Origin: Afipia birgiae 34632
Lineage (GTDB): Bacteria > Pseudomonadota > Alphaproteobacteria > Rhizobiales > Xanthobacteraceae
Reading direction: 5' to 3'
DNA length: 64,000 bases
Assembly: GCF_000308295.2 (NCBI RefSeq)
Contig: NZ_HG326653.1
Span: 179,873-243,872, forward strand
Under the pieces are notes generated by a model. It was not told the origin of the DNA. It saw only the letters and a list, made by a program, of their open reading frames with translations, and searched no databases. A program made the position numbers and the translations under genes. This document shows, one piece after another, positions 1 to 8,274 of the stretch. The stretch's first letter is position 1, and the number at the start of each line of letters is the position of its first letter.

Positions 1-280
1 GCGACGCGCTTCCTCCTCGCAGAGGAAGCGAAACAACACATTTGCGCCTCGCGGCGCTCCATGCCCCTCGTTTTAGGGGCGAGACTAAGGGATCAACTCG
101 CGCGATGCGCGAGAGTAATCACGCGCGTCTATGGAAGTGGCTGTTTGAAAACTGAATCTGAATGGAGTGCACGATGCCTGACATCTCCCTCCCCCTTGTG
201 GGGAGGCATAGGCGGCTTCCGGCCGCCGTCGCTAACGTGCGGACGGCATAGAGAGTTCGCGCACGATGCTTGACCAAGCG
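1..280. other. Intergenic DNA with short hairpins, no gene seen
   Basis: No convincing coding sequence is visible. The stretch holds several small inverted repeats: CGCTTCCTC paired with GAGGAAGCG near the left edge, CTCGCGC/GCGCGAG near 108-124, and CCTCCCC/GGGGAGG at 188-206. The last resembles the G/C-rich palindromes scattered between genes in Bradyrhizobium-type genomes. None has a clear T-run, so I do not call a terminator. Confidence 0.5.
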
Positions 281-1141
281 CTAACCTTTCGGCTCACGCG
301 CCTTGTTCACCGCATCCGCCAGCGACATTTTCGCCGAACCGGGCTTGAGCGGTTTCTGCTGGCTTTCGTGCGGCGCCCAGCCCGACAGCCAGACGATGTC
401 GAAGGTGGCGCGGATACGTCCGTCGGGATCAGAAAACCGCTCGGCATAAATCTGCGCCATCTTGAGAAACGTGGCGCGGCGGGACGGCGTGCGGCGGCGC
501 TCGTTCAAAATGTTGGTCGCGCCCATCCGCCGCAAATCCTGCATCAGCGCAAACGCATTGTCGTAGCGCACGACGATGCGATCCACATCCGTCACCGGCA
601 GCGCGAAGCCCGCGCGTTGCAGCAGCGCACCCAGATCGCGCAAGTCGGCGAACGGCGCTACGCGCGGCGACACGCCGCCTTCCACCTCGGATTCTGCCGC
701 AGCGAAAGACTGCCGCAATTCGGTCAGCGTCTCACCACCGATCATCGCCGCGAGAAACAATCCGTCCGGCTTCAGCGCGCGGCGGATTTGCGCCAGCACA
801 CCCGGCAAATCATTGACAAACTGCAGCGCCAGCGCAGAGATCAAAAGATCGATGGACACCGGCACCAGCGCCAGCGGTTCGTTATCGGAGAGCGGCAGCT
901 CCACCGCTTGCAGTTTCCGGACGCTGTCCGTCAGCGCGGCGCGCACCTGATCACCGGGCGTGCCGAGATCGATGCCGTCGGAAAACTCGCGGAGAACGGC
1001 CTGCTGCCGTTCCGCCATATCCTCCGCCACGCGATCGAGCAGGAATGACGCGCCACCCTGCCGTGCGGCACGATTCTGCCGGACGCGCAACACAGCGCGA
1101 TCGAACAGGCGGGGCGGCGTATCGGTCGGGGACGAGGTCAT
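281..1141 (-). CDS. BioC/NDUFAF5-like SAM-dependent methyltransferase
   Basis: This is a class I methyltransferase of 286 residues. The N-terminal pattern LFDRAVLRVRQNRAA followed by FLLDRVAEDMAERQ, and the later FVNDLPGVLAQIRRALKPDG, match the BioC/NDUFAF5-like family, whose mitochondrial members modify complex I subunits. The usual glycine-rich motif I is weak here (FSDGIDLGTPGD). I chose the ATG at 1141 (MTSSPTDTPP). A longer reading to 1204 would run into the hairpin repeat that starts at 1185 and adds no family-like sequence. The gene is divergent from comF, with a paired-hairpin element between them. The substrate is unknown; the family call is firm. Confidence 0.85.
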   Translation of the reverse strand: MTSSPTDTPPRLFDRAVLRVRQNRAARQGGASFLLDRVAEDMAERQQAVLREFSDGIDLGTPGDQVRAALTDSVRKLQAVELPLSDNEPLALVPVSIDLLISALALQFVNDLPGVLAQIRRALKPDGLFLAAMIGGETLTELRQSFAAAESEVEGGVSPRVAPFADLRDLGALLQRAGFALPVTDVDRIVVRYDNAFALMQDLRRMGATNILNERRRTPSRRATFLKMAQIYAERFSDPDGRIRATFDIVWLSGWAPHESQQKPLKPGSAKMSLADAVNKAREPKG

Positions 1142-1184
1142 GGCCGTAGGTACGCCCTCAAAGACTATTCTGGCAATTCCCAAT

Positions 1185-1354
1185 GAGTGGAGTGGATTTG
1201 ACATTCGCGACCCATCTTACCGGATATCGCGTACCGCGAATGTCAAATCCAAAACTCCACTCGAAACTTGGTGTTGCCAGTGGTCCTTTGATTCTAACAT
1301 TCGCAAACGATAGCCGCCGAGACGGGATACGAATGTTAGAATCGGACCACTGGC
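1185..1354. repeat. Paired bulged-hairpin element, copy A
   Basis: Two long inverted repeats lie 13 nt apart. Hairpin 1 has arms 1185-1208 and 1236-1262 around a 27-nt loop. Hairpin 2 has arms 1276-1303 and 1330-1354 around a 26-nt loop. Each stem pairs perfectly except for three unpaired bases: AAA in the right arm of hairpin 1 and TTT in the left arm of hairpin 2. The two long arms therefore face each other and the pair is a mirror image. Arm ends are alike (AGTGG at the base, ACATTCG near the loop), while the middle of each stem differs. There is no ORF inside. A second copy with other stem sequences is at 14624-14786. It may be a non-autonomous mobile element or a structured regulatory element; the function is unknown. 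Confidence 0.85.
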
Positions 1355-1405
1355 GTGCTTGTCTCTGATAGCCGCCGGAACTAGCCTCCGACAGCGGGGA
1401 AGATC

Positions 1406-2227
1406 ATGTCGGGGCTCGATCAGGCATCGTCACATCCTTCAGGCCGGTTGCGCAGCCGGGTTTTCGGCACGCTCAGAGCCTGCGGAGCGACCCTCGCTTC
1501 GCTGCCGCGCGCCGCCCTCGACATCGCTCTGCCGACGCTGTGTGTCTCCTGCCGCGAGCCGGTCGCCGGCGAAGGCCTCTGCGCCACATGCTGGGCGAAA
1601 CTGTCGTTCATCGCGCCGCCATTCTGTACGCGGCTCGGCATTCCGTTTGTCTACGATCCGGGACCGGGTCTCTTGTCGATGCAGGCCATCGCCGATCCGC
1701 CGGCCTATCAGCGCGCACGCGCCGCGGTTCGTTACGACGAGGTGGCGCGGACCATGGTCCATGCCCTGAAGTATCAGGACCGCACTGATTTGGCGCCGAC
1801 CATGGGCCGCTGGATGGCGCGGGCCGGTCAGGAACTTCTCAGCGATGCCGATGCGCTCATTCCGGTGCCGCTGCACTGGCGGCGCGGCTGGACCCGCCGT
1901 TACAATCAGTCCGGCGCACTGGCGAGGGTGATCGGCAGATCCGCCAACCTGCCCGTGATCGGCAACGCCCTTCATCGCGTGCGGCCGACGCTGCAGCAGG
2001 TCGGTCTCTCCAGATCGGATCGCGCGCTCAACGTGCAGGGCGCGTTCAAAGTCCCGCCGGAGAACAAATCCATCGTGCAGGGCCGCCGGATCGTGCTGAT
2101 TGACGACGTTTTGACCTCCGGCGCAACAGTTGACGCCTGCGCGCGTGCGTTATTGCGGTCCAGGGCTGCATCGGTGGATGTGCTGGTGTTCTCGCGGGTT
2201 GTGGACATGCTCCAGACCCCCATATAA
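1406..2227 (+). CDS. comF: ComF family phosphoribosyltransferase-like protein
   Basis: The protein has 273 residues. A four-cysteine zinc-binding segment (CVSC...CATC) sits around residues 46-63. A type I phosphoribosyltransferase domain follows, with the PRPP loop VLIDDVLTSGAT near residue 228. ComF proteins act in DNA uptake and transformation where studied (Haemophilus, Bacillus); in rhizobia the role is untested. It is read divergently from the methyltransferase gene, with hairpin copy A in the promoter region. It is followed 32 bp later by the grxC operon on the same strand. Confidence 0.92.
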   Translation: MSGLDQASSHPSGRLRSRVFGTLRACGATLASLPRAALDIALPTLCVSCREPVAGEGLCATCWAKLSFIAPPFCTRLGIPFVYDPGPGLLSMQAIADPPAYQRARAAVRYDEVARTMVHALKYQDRTDLAPTMGRWMARAGQELLSDADALIPVPLHWRRGWTRRYNQSGALARVIGRSANLPVIGNALHRVRPTLQQVGLSRSDRALNVQGAFKVPPENKSIVQGRRIVLIDDVLTSGATVDACARALLRSRAASVDVLVFSRVVDMLQTPI

Positions 2228-2259
2228 TTTGAGTCCTTCCCGTTCCGTAAAGGCAAACC

Positions 2260-2535
2260 ATGGCTGCACTGATCGAGATCTACACGCGTCCCGGATGCGG
2301 CTATTGCAGCGCTGCGAAATCGCTGCTCGCGCGCAAAAGCGCTGCCTTTACTGAGTTCGACGTCGCGATCGATCCGACCTGGCGCGCGGAGATGGTCGAG
2401 CGCGCCAAGGGCGGCGCTACGTTTCCGCAAATTTTCATCGACAGGATGCATGTCGGCGGCTGCGACGATCTTTACGCGCTCGACCGCGAAGGCAAACTCG
2501 ATGGCCTGCTCGCCGGTCAGAAGGTATCGTCATGA
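2260..2535 (+). CDS. grxC: Glutaredoxin 3 (dithiol)
   Basis: A 91-residue glutaredoxin with the dithiol active site CGYC at residues 13-16 in the context YTRPGCGYCSAAK. The glutathione-binding segment ATFPQIFID and the GGCDDLYALD motif follow. It reduces protein disulfides and mixed disulfides in the cytoplasm using glutathione. Its last codons overlap the start of the nitrilase gene by 4 bp, which suggests translational coupling. The order grxC, nitrilase, DUF1178 is common in alphaproteobacteria. Confidence 0.95.
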   Translation: MAALIEIYTRPGCGYCSAAKSLLARKSAAFTEFDVAIDPTWRAEMVERAKGGATFPQIFIDRMHVGGCDDLYALDREGKLDGLLAGQKVSS

Positions 2536-3422
2536 CGGCCAGCACTGAAACCGGCGCTCCGTTCACTGCAGCCATGGTACAGATGCGCACGGCGCTGCGG
2601 CCGGAAACGAGCCTTGCCCAGGGGATCGCGCTGATCCGCGAAGCGAAGGACAAGGGCGCGGACTATGTCCAGACACCCGAAGTTTCCAACATCATTCAGC
2701 AGAACCGCAAGGCGCTGTTCGAACTGCTCGCGAGCGAGGAAGATGACCGTTCGCTCAAGGCTTATCGTGAACTGGCGCGCGAGCTGAAGATTTACCTGCA
2801 CATCGGTTCGCTGGCGGTGCGCGCCAATCCCGAGCGCGCGGCAAATCGCTCGTTCCTGATCGCGCCGGACGGCAACATCCTTGCCAGCTACGACAAGATC
2901 CACATGTTCGATATCGAGCTCGATGGCGGTGAGAGCTACCGCGAGTCCGCCAACTATCAGCCGGGCGAAACCGCGGTGATCTCGGACCTGCCGTGGGGCC
3001 GCATCGGACTGACGATCTGCTACGACGTCCGCTTTCCCGCGCTGTACCGCGCGCTCGCCGAAGCGGGCGCCTCCTTCATCACGGTGCCGTCCGCGTTCAC
3101 GGTGAGGACCGGCGAGGCCCACTGGAGCACCCTGTTGCGCGCCCGGGCCATCGAGAACGGCTGCTTCATCTTCGCGGCCGCGCAGGCCGGCAAACATGAA
3201 AGCGGCCGCGAGACCTACGGCCATTCGCTGATTGTCGACCCTTGGGGTGAAATCCTGGCGGAAGGCGGCGTCGAGCCCGGCGTGGTGCTGGCGAAAATCG
3301 ATCCGGCGAAAGTTCAATCGGTCCGCAAGAGCATTCCCTCCCTGCAGCATGGCCGCCGCTTCGGCCTCGCCGATCCGAAAGCCGGACCGGAGCATCTGCA
3401 TCTCGTGCGAGGATCGGCATGA
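2532..3422 (+). CDS. Nit1-type carbon-nitrogen hydrolase (probable deaminated-glutathione amidase)
   Basis: A 296-residue nitrilase-superfamily protein. The catalytic triad is visible: Glu in TPEVSN (about residue 50), Lys in YDKIHMFD (about 122) and Cys in TICYDVRFP (about 163). The motif YDKIHMFDIEL and the length match the Nit1 branch. In characterised members this branch hydrolyses deaminated glutathione, a side product of transaminases. Its position next to a glutaredoxin gene supports a glutathione-related role. It overlaps grxC and the DUF1178 gene by 4 bp on each side, so the three genes are one operon. The substrate is inferred from family and context. Confidence 0.9.
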   Translation: MTASTETGAPFTAAMVQMRTALRPETSLAQGIALIREAKDKGADYVQTPEVSNIIQQNRKALFELLASEEDDRSLKAYRELARELKIYLHIGSLAVRANPERAANRSFLIAPDGNILASYDKIHMFDIELDGGESYRESANYQPGETAVISDLPWGRIGLTICYDVRFPALYRALAEAGASFITVPSAFTVRTGEAHWSTLLRARAIENGCFIFAAAQAGKHESGRETYGHSLIVDPWGEILAEGGVEPGVVLAKIDPAKVQSVRKSIPSLQHGRRFGLADPKAGPEHLHLVRGSA

Positions 3423-3886
3423 TCCGTTATGCGCTGCGCTGTGAGCGCGGCCACGAATTCGACAGCTGGTTTCAGAGCTCTTCGGCTTACGACAGCCAGC
3501 ACAAGCGCGGGCTCGTCGCGTGCCCTGTATGCGACTCCACCAAGGTCGAAAAAGCGATCATGGCGCCGCGCATCGCGCGCAAGGGAAAATCCAAATCGGC
3601 GCCGGAGCCCGTAGCAGCCCCCGCCGAGGACACAGCATCGACATCGCTGGTGATGGCGCCGCAGGAGCGCGAGCTCCTGTCAAAGCTGAAGGAACTGCGC
3701 GACCACGTTCTCAGGAACGCGGACAATGTCGGCAACAAGTTTCCCGATGAAGCCCGCAAGATGCACTACGGCGATATCGAGCATCGCGCAATCTACGGCG
3801 AGGCAACCGCCGAGGAGGCTCGCGCGCTGATCGACGAGGGCGTTGAAGTCGCACCTCTGCCGGTCCTGCCCGGCGACAGGAACTAG
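3419..3886 (+). CDS. DUF1178 family protein
   Basis: A 155-residue member of DUF1178. It begins MIRYALRCERGHEFDSWF, with a further CPVC pair near residue 36. The Cys/His spacing suggests a small zinc-ribbon at the N terminus. The C-terminal half contains the conserved LRNADNVGNKFPDEARKMHY stretch. The function is unknown. It is the last gene of the grxC-nitrilase operon and overlaps the nitrilase stop by 4 bp, which implies a shared role with those cytoplasmic proteins. Confidence 0.9.
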   Translation: MIRYALRCERGHEFDSWFQSSSAYDSQHKRGLVACPVCDSTKVEKAIMAPRIARKGKSKSAPEPVAAPAEDTASTSLVMAPQERELLSKLKELRDHVLRNADNVGNKFPDEARKMHYGDIEHRAIYGEATAEEARALIDEGVEVAPLPVLPGDRN

Positions 3887-3905
3887 AACAAACCGCGGAT
3901 CACCC

Positions 3906-4355
3906 ATGAACCCCGATGCGATGTCCTGGTCCGGCTCGTGGCAGATGTGGGCCGTGCTGTCGGCGGTGTTTGCAGCCCTCACTGCGATCTTCGCGAAAGT
4001 CGGCGTCGAGGACATCAATCCGGATCTCGCGACCTTCATTCGCACCGTGATCGTGCTGGCGAGTTTTGCGGTGATCCTCTTTGCCACCGGCCAGTTCGGC
4101 GCGCCCGGCCCGATTTCGACAAGGACATGGACATTCCTCGTCCTGTCGGGACTCGCAACCGGCGCATCCTGGCTCTGCTATTTTCGCGCGCTCAAACTCG
4201 GCCCCGCGACACTCGTGGCTCCGATCGACAAACTCAGCGTGGTGCTGGTCGCGTTGTTCGCCTTCGTGTTCCTCGGCGAACGCCCCTCCGCGACTGGCTG
4301 GCTCGGGATCGCGCTGATCGCCACAGGCGCGGTGCTTCTCGCGCTGAAAAAGTAG
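3906..4355 (+). CDS. Small EamA/DMT-type membrane protein
   Basis: A 149-residue hydrophobic protein with about five membrane segments, half the size of a normal ten-segment EamA exporter. It carries the EamA-like ending LVALFAFVFLGERPSATGW followed by a final helix. Such half-size members are common and probably work as dimers. I chose the ATG at 3906 (MNPDAMSW) because earlier in-frame residues are not hydrophobic and overlap the end of the previous gene. It is convergent with the full-size DMT gene that ends 1 bp away. The substrate is unknown. Confidence 0.85.
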   Translation: MNPDAMSWSGSWQMWAVLSAVFAALTAIFAKVGVEDINPDLATFIRTVIVLASFAVILFATGQFGAPGPISTRTWTFLVLSGLATGASWLCYFRALKLGPATLVAPIDKLSVVLVALFAFVFLGERPSATGWLGIALIATGAVLLALKK

Positions 4356-4356
4356 C

Positions 4357-5256
4357 TCAGCCCGCCACCAGCATCGCAACGCCGGCTAATATCAGCGCAA
4401 TTCCGGCAATTTCCCGCGCCGAGATCGGTTGCTTCATCGAGTAGTAGGCCACGCCTTGCGCGAATAGCACCTCGATCAGCGCCAGGGTTCGGACATTCGC
4501 CGCGGCGGTGAGAGCGAAGGCGAGAAACCAGAACAGTGAGGCGAACGATCCCATGAAACCTGCGAACATCGACGGCTTCCACAGGCGAAAGATCGCGGTC
4601 ATCGTTCCCGGCGCACGCACGATGAGCCAACCCGACAGCACAAGGGTTTGCATCAGCAATGTCGCCACCAGCGTCAGGCTGGCCGCGGTTACGAAACTCA
4701 CGCTCGTGACATTGAGGATGGCGCCGCGATAGCCGACCGCCGACAGTGCGAAGAAAGCCGCCGCCACAAGACCAAGCACCGTGGGCTTCAGATTGCCGAA
4801 CCCCTTCATGCCGCCGGGCCGCAAGGCCGTGATCACCACGCCAACGGTGGCGATCAAGATCGCTGCGACCTTCAGGGCGGTGAGATGATCCGACAGAAAC
4901 ACGAAGCCGAAGATCGCCGCCTGAATCGCTTCGGTCTTGAGGTAAGCCGTCGTGACCACGAACGAGCGCTCGTTCATGGCCATCAGCATCAGTGCGGTGG
5001 CGAGGATCTGCGCCATGCCGCCGACCACCAGCCAAGCCCAGAAGCCGGTTTCGGGCCATGACAGCCGGTCGCCGGTAACGGCCAGAATCAGTCCGAGAAA
5101 GACAAGTGAAAACGGAAATCCGAACAGGAAGCGGATATGGGTCGCCCCGAGCGTGCCGAGTTGGGCCGTCAGCCCGCGTTGCATGGCGTTGCGCACGACC
5201 TGGCCTGCCGCCGCCAGCAGCGTGAAGGGGATCCAGAGCCATATGAGCTGGGTCAT
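4357..5256 (-). CDS. DMT superfamily (EamA-like) transporter
   Basis: A 299-residue, ten-helix inner-membrane protein of the drug/metabolite transporter superfamily. Two five-helix repeats are visible, each with a conserved segment (ERSFVVTTAYLKTEAIQAA in the first, LIEVLFAQGVAYYSMKQP in the second). Members export metabolites or amino acids. The substrate cannot be read from the sequence. The stop codon lies 1 bp from the end of the convergent half-size transporter gene. It is read from near 5256 toward the left, away from ubiG, which is on the same strand 100 bp upstream. Confidence 0.88.
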   Translation of the reverse strand: MTQLIWLWIPFTLLAAAGQVVRNAMQRGLTAQLGTLGATHIRFLFGFPFSLVFLGLILAVTGDRLSWPETGFWAWLVVGGMAQILATALMLMAMNERSFVVTTAYLKTEAIQAAIFGFVFLSDHLTALKVAAILIATVGVVITALRPGGMKGFGNLKPTVLGLVAAAFFALSAVGYRGAILNVTSVSFVTAASLTLVATLLMQTLVLSGWLIVRAPGTMTAIFRLWKPSMFAGFMGSFASLFWFLAFALTAAANVRTLALIEVLFAQGVAYYSMKQPISAREIAGIALILAGVAMLVAG

Positions 5257-5359
5257 GATGAAGGACGAGACCAGAGCGGCGGGAGCATCATGATCCCACA
5301 GGCCCTGTCAGCAGCCTGCGGTCAACCGGCACGATATCATGCCGGCGTTGCATGCTTAC

Positions 5360-6109
5360 TTAGATCGCCGCTTCCGCGACCAGCATGTAGTTCACATCCA
5401 TGTCGGAGGAGAGACTCCAGCGGTCCGCGAGCGGATTGTAGACCACCCCCGCCTGATCGCTGATGGCGAGCTTGTTGCGCTCCAGATGATGCGTGAGTTC
5501 CGCCGGCGTCACGAACTTGTCCCACTGATGGGTGCCGCGTGGCAGCCAACGCAGAACATATTCCGCTCCCACGATCGCCAGCGCAAAGCTCTTCCATGTC
5601 CTGTTGATGGTCGACGCGACCATCATGCTGGTCGGCTTGAGCAGCGCGGCGCAGCGATCGAGAAACATCCCGACATTGGCGACGTGTTCGACGACCTCCA
5701 TCGCCAGCACGATGTCGAAACGCTCGCGCGGGTCCATCTCTTCGATCGTGGTGCAGCGATAGTCGATGGAAAGGTGTCCCCGCTCGGCATGAAGCTTGGC
5801 GACCGCGATATTGGTGGCCGACGGATCGACGCCGATCACCTGCGCGCCGAGACGTGTCAGCGGTTCGCACAGCAGTCCCGCGCCGCAGCCAATATCGAGA
5901 ATGCGCAATCCGGACAGACAATTCAGGCTCTTCGGATTGCGGTCGAACTTGCGGCACGCGGTGTCACGGATATAGGCCAGCCGCAGCGGATTGATCTTGT
6001 GCAGCGGCGCCATCTTGCCCTTGGGATCCCACCACTGTTCGGACAGCTGTGAGAACCGCGCGACTTCGCCGGGATCGACCGTGGACGCAGATGAAGAATT
6101 TGTAGTCAT
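5360..6109 (-). CDS. ubiG: Ubiquinone biosynthesis O-methyltransferase UbiG
   Basis: A 249-residue methyltransferase that performs both O-methylations of ubiquinone synthesis using SAM. The signature N-terminal region FSQLSEQWWDPKGKMAPLHK precedes the SAM motif LDIGCGAGLL (about residues 70-79). The motif MEVVEHV and the GTHQWDKFVTP segment typical of UbiG follow. The gene lies on the minus strand downstream of the PH-domain gene and divergent from lysC, a neighbourhood seen in other Bradyrhizobium relatives. Confidence 0.95.
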   Translation of the reverse strand: MTTNSSSASTVDPGEVARFSQLSEQWWDPKGKMAPLHKINPLRLAYIRDTACRKFDRNPKSLNCLSGLRILDIGCGAGLLCEPLTRLGAQVIGVDPSATNIAVAKLHAERGHLSIDYRCTTIEEMDPRERFDIVLAMEVVEHVANVGMFLDRCAALLKPTSMMVASTINRTWKSFALAIVGAEYVLRWLPRGTHQWDKFVTPAELTHHLERNKLAISDQAGVVYNPLADRWSLSSDMDVNYMLVAEAAI

Positions 6110-6157
6110 ACCGAGGTCTTGTCCGGTTGGCGCCTGTCGAGCCGAAGAACTTGCGCG

Positions 6158-6613
6158 CTAGCGAGCCGTGATATGGTTGCGGAATTCGACCGGCGCGCCA
6201 ATCATCTTTATCGTCTTGGTGCCCTCCCCGACACCATTAACGGTGACATCTCCCCATCCAAAAATTCGGCCCGCAATGCTCTGGCTGACATCGACGCTTT
6301 CGATTTTATCCAAACTCATCTCGAAGGTCTCGCGCTTGATGAATCCTTCCTTGTGAACCAGCCGCAGCGAGGTCACGTCGGTTTCCATCGTCCAGCGCTG
6401 GAACCAGGCCCGAAACAGCAGGAAGCCCCCTACAAGCGCCAGCAGGGCGCTCAATGCCAACAGCGGCAGGATGACTCCGCCGCCCGAACCGACCAGACAG
6501 GCCCCGGCGACCGCCAGGCAAGCCAGACCCGGGACATAGATGATCCCGTGAATTGTAGTGGAATACAGAATCTTCTCCCCTGGCTGCAGGATATCGTCGA
6601 TATAGCGGCCCAT
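6158..6613 (-). CDS. PH-domain (bPH2/YdbS-like) membrane protein
   Basis: A 151-residue protein that starts MGRYIDDILQPGEKILYS, a typical opening of bacterial PH-domain membrane proteins. Two hydrophobic segments lie around residues 23-70. The PH-like part follows, with TDVTSLRLVHKEGFIKRETFEMSLDKIESVDV written across about residues 78-110, then GWGDVTVNGVGEGTKTIKMI. Such proteins sit in the inner membrane; their role is mostly unknown. It is 48 bp upstream of ubiG on the same strand and divergent from lysC. Confidence 0.85.
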   Translation of the reverse strand: MGRYIDDILQPGEKILYSTTIHGIIYVPGLACLAVAGACLVGSGGGVILPLLALSALLALVGGFLLFRAWFQRWTMETDVTSLRLVHKEGFIKRETFEMSLDKIESVDVSQSIAGRIFGWGDVTVNGVGEGTKTIKMIGAPVEFRNHITAR

Positions 6614-6738
6614 TCCCGTCCTGTTGCTTGCTCGCGACCTGATGGGTATGTATAGCCGCCTTTTCGGGGCCGTGCTGCCGTTTTGCGCGGAACTGGCTCC
6701 TTACTGACAACAACCGAACCGGGACAGCGCCATCCACC

Positions 6739-7992
6739 ATGGGTCGCCTTGTGATGAAATTCGGCGGCACGTCCGTCGCCAACATCGACCGCATTCGCAA
6801 CGTCGCGCAGCATGTGAAGCGCGAGGTCGATGCCGGCCATGACGTCGCCGTGGTGGTATCGGCCATGTCCGGAAAAACCAATGAACTGGTGGCCTGGGCG
6901 AGCGAAGCCTCATCGCTGCACGACGCGCGCGAATACGATGCTATCGTTGCCTCGGGTGAATTGATCACCGCGGGACTGCTCGCCATTGTGCTGCAATCGC
7001 TCGGCATCCAGGCCCGCTCCTGGCAGGGCTGGCAGATTCCGATCCTGACCAGCGACGCGCATGCATCCGCGCGCATCACAGGAATCGACGGCCGCGAACT
7101 GATCAAGCGATTCAAGGAACGCAAGGAAGTCGCCGTCGTCGCCGGCTTCCAGGGCATTCACGAGCCGACGGGACGCGTGACCACGCTGGGGCGCGGCGGC
7201 TCCGACACGTCTGCAGTTGCAATCGCGGCTGCGATCCAGGCCGAGCGCTGCGACATCTACACCGATGTCGACGGCGTCTATACGACCGACCCGCGCGTGG
7301 TGCCGAAGGCGCGGCGGCTTGAGAAGGTCGCGTTCGAAGAAATGCTGGAAATGGCGTCGCAAGGCGCCAAGGTGCTTCAGGTCCGCTCCGTGGAACTGGG
7401 CATGGTTCACAACGTACCGGTGTTCGTGCGCTCGAGCTTCGACAAGCCGGAAGACATCGACCCCCACGGCACGCCGCCGGGAACGCTGATTTGCAGCGAG
7501 GAGGAAATCATGGAGAGCCAAGTCGTCACCGGTATCGCCTTTTCGAAGGACGAAGCCCAGATCTCCGTGCGCCAGATCGACGACAAACCCGGCGTGGCTG
7601 CAGCCATCTTCGGCCCGCTGGCCGACGCCAGCATCAACGTCGACATGATCGTGCAGAACGTGTCCGAGGACGGCAAAACCACCGACCTCACCTTCACCGT
7701 TCCCGCCTCGGAGTATACCCGCGCCAAGGACACCATCGCCAAGGCGAGGGACAAGATCGGCTACAAGGCGATGGACTCGGCCACCGACGTCGCCAAGGTT
7801 TCGGTGATCGGAATCGGCATGCGGAGCCATGCCGGCGTCGCTGCGCAGGCCTTCAAGGCGCTGTCGGAGCGCAACATCAATATCCGCGCCATCACCACGT
7901 CCGAGATCAAGTTCTCGCTGCTGATTGACGCGGCCTATACCGAGCTGGCTGTCCGGACGCTGCACACGCTTTACGGGCTCGATCAGGCCTAA
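6739..7992 (+). CDS. lysC: Aspartate kinase
   Basis: Aspartokinase phosphorylates aspartate in the first step toward lysine, threonine, methionine and diaminopimelate. The 417-residue length and single catalytic domain fit the monofunctional type. The N-terminal motif KFGGTSVA is at residues 6-13, and the catalytic GRGGSDTSA is near 152. Two ACT domains occupy the C-terminal 150 residues (KDEAQISVRQIDDKPG and AKVSVIGIGMRSHAG), the site of feedback inhibition by end-product amino acids. It is followed 282 bp later by ptsP on the same strand. Confidence 0.97.
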   Translation: MGRLVMKFGGTSVANIDRIRNVAQHVKREVDAGHDVAVVVSAMSGKTNELVAWASEASSLHDAREYDAIVASGELITAGLLAIVLQSLGIQARSWQGWQIPILTSDAHASARITGIDGRELIKRFKERKEVAVVAGFQGIHEPTGRVTTLGRGGSDTSAVAIAAAIQAERCDIYTDVDGVYTTDPRVVPKARRLEKVAFEEMLEMASQGAKVLQVRSVELGMVHNVPVFVRSSFDKPEDIDPHGTPPGTLICSEEEIMESQVVTGIAFSKDEAQISVRQIDDKPGVAAAIFGPLADASINVDMIVQNVSEDGKTTDLTFTVPASEYTRAKDTIAKARDKIGYKAMDSATDVAKVSVIGIGMRSHAGVAAQAFKALSERNINIRAITTSEIKFSLLIDAAYTELAVRTLHTLYGLDQA

Positions 7993-8274
7993 ATCTTATT
8001 TTGGCAGTCCGCTGCCGCGGCATCCTGCCGAGGTCATTTTGCTGGACTGCCTCTCATCTTTGGCAGGTGTTTTGCTTGGCAAAACGCGCCTCGATTCGAT
8101 ATAGCCTCAGGATAAGGCACCCGCGCCCGCGCCTCTGGTTCTGGACCGTCTGCTACGTCCCAAAATCGGCCAAGCGGCCCACGCGAGACCTGAAAAGTCG
8201 TTATTTTACTGCTAGTTAACGCTATCACAGCCGGTTGCGGGCCGTGCTGAAATTGCGGGTAAGGATGTCAACGG

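Noticed and set aside
266-1048. Long plus-strand open frame opposite the first methyltransferase gene
   Set aside because: Arg/His-rich composition with no family resemblance; it is the antisense shadow of a GC-rich gene.
1185-1354. Reading the hairpin pair as integron attC sites
   Set aside because: There are bulged bases as in attC sites, but no GTTRRRY core, no integrase nearby and no gene cassette structure.
7993-8274. A small gene or RNA between lysC and ptsP
   Set aside because: Short frames here lack ribosome sites and family-like sequence; nothing could be supported.
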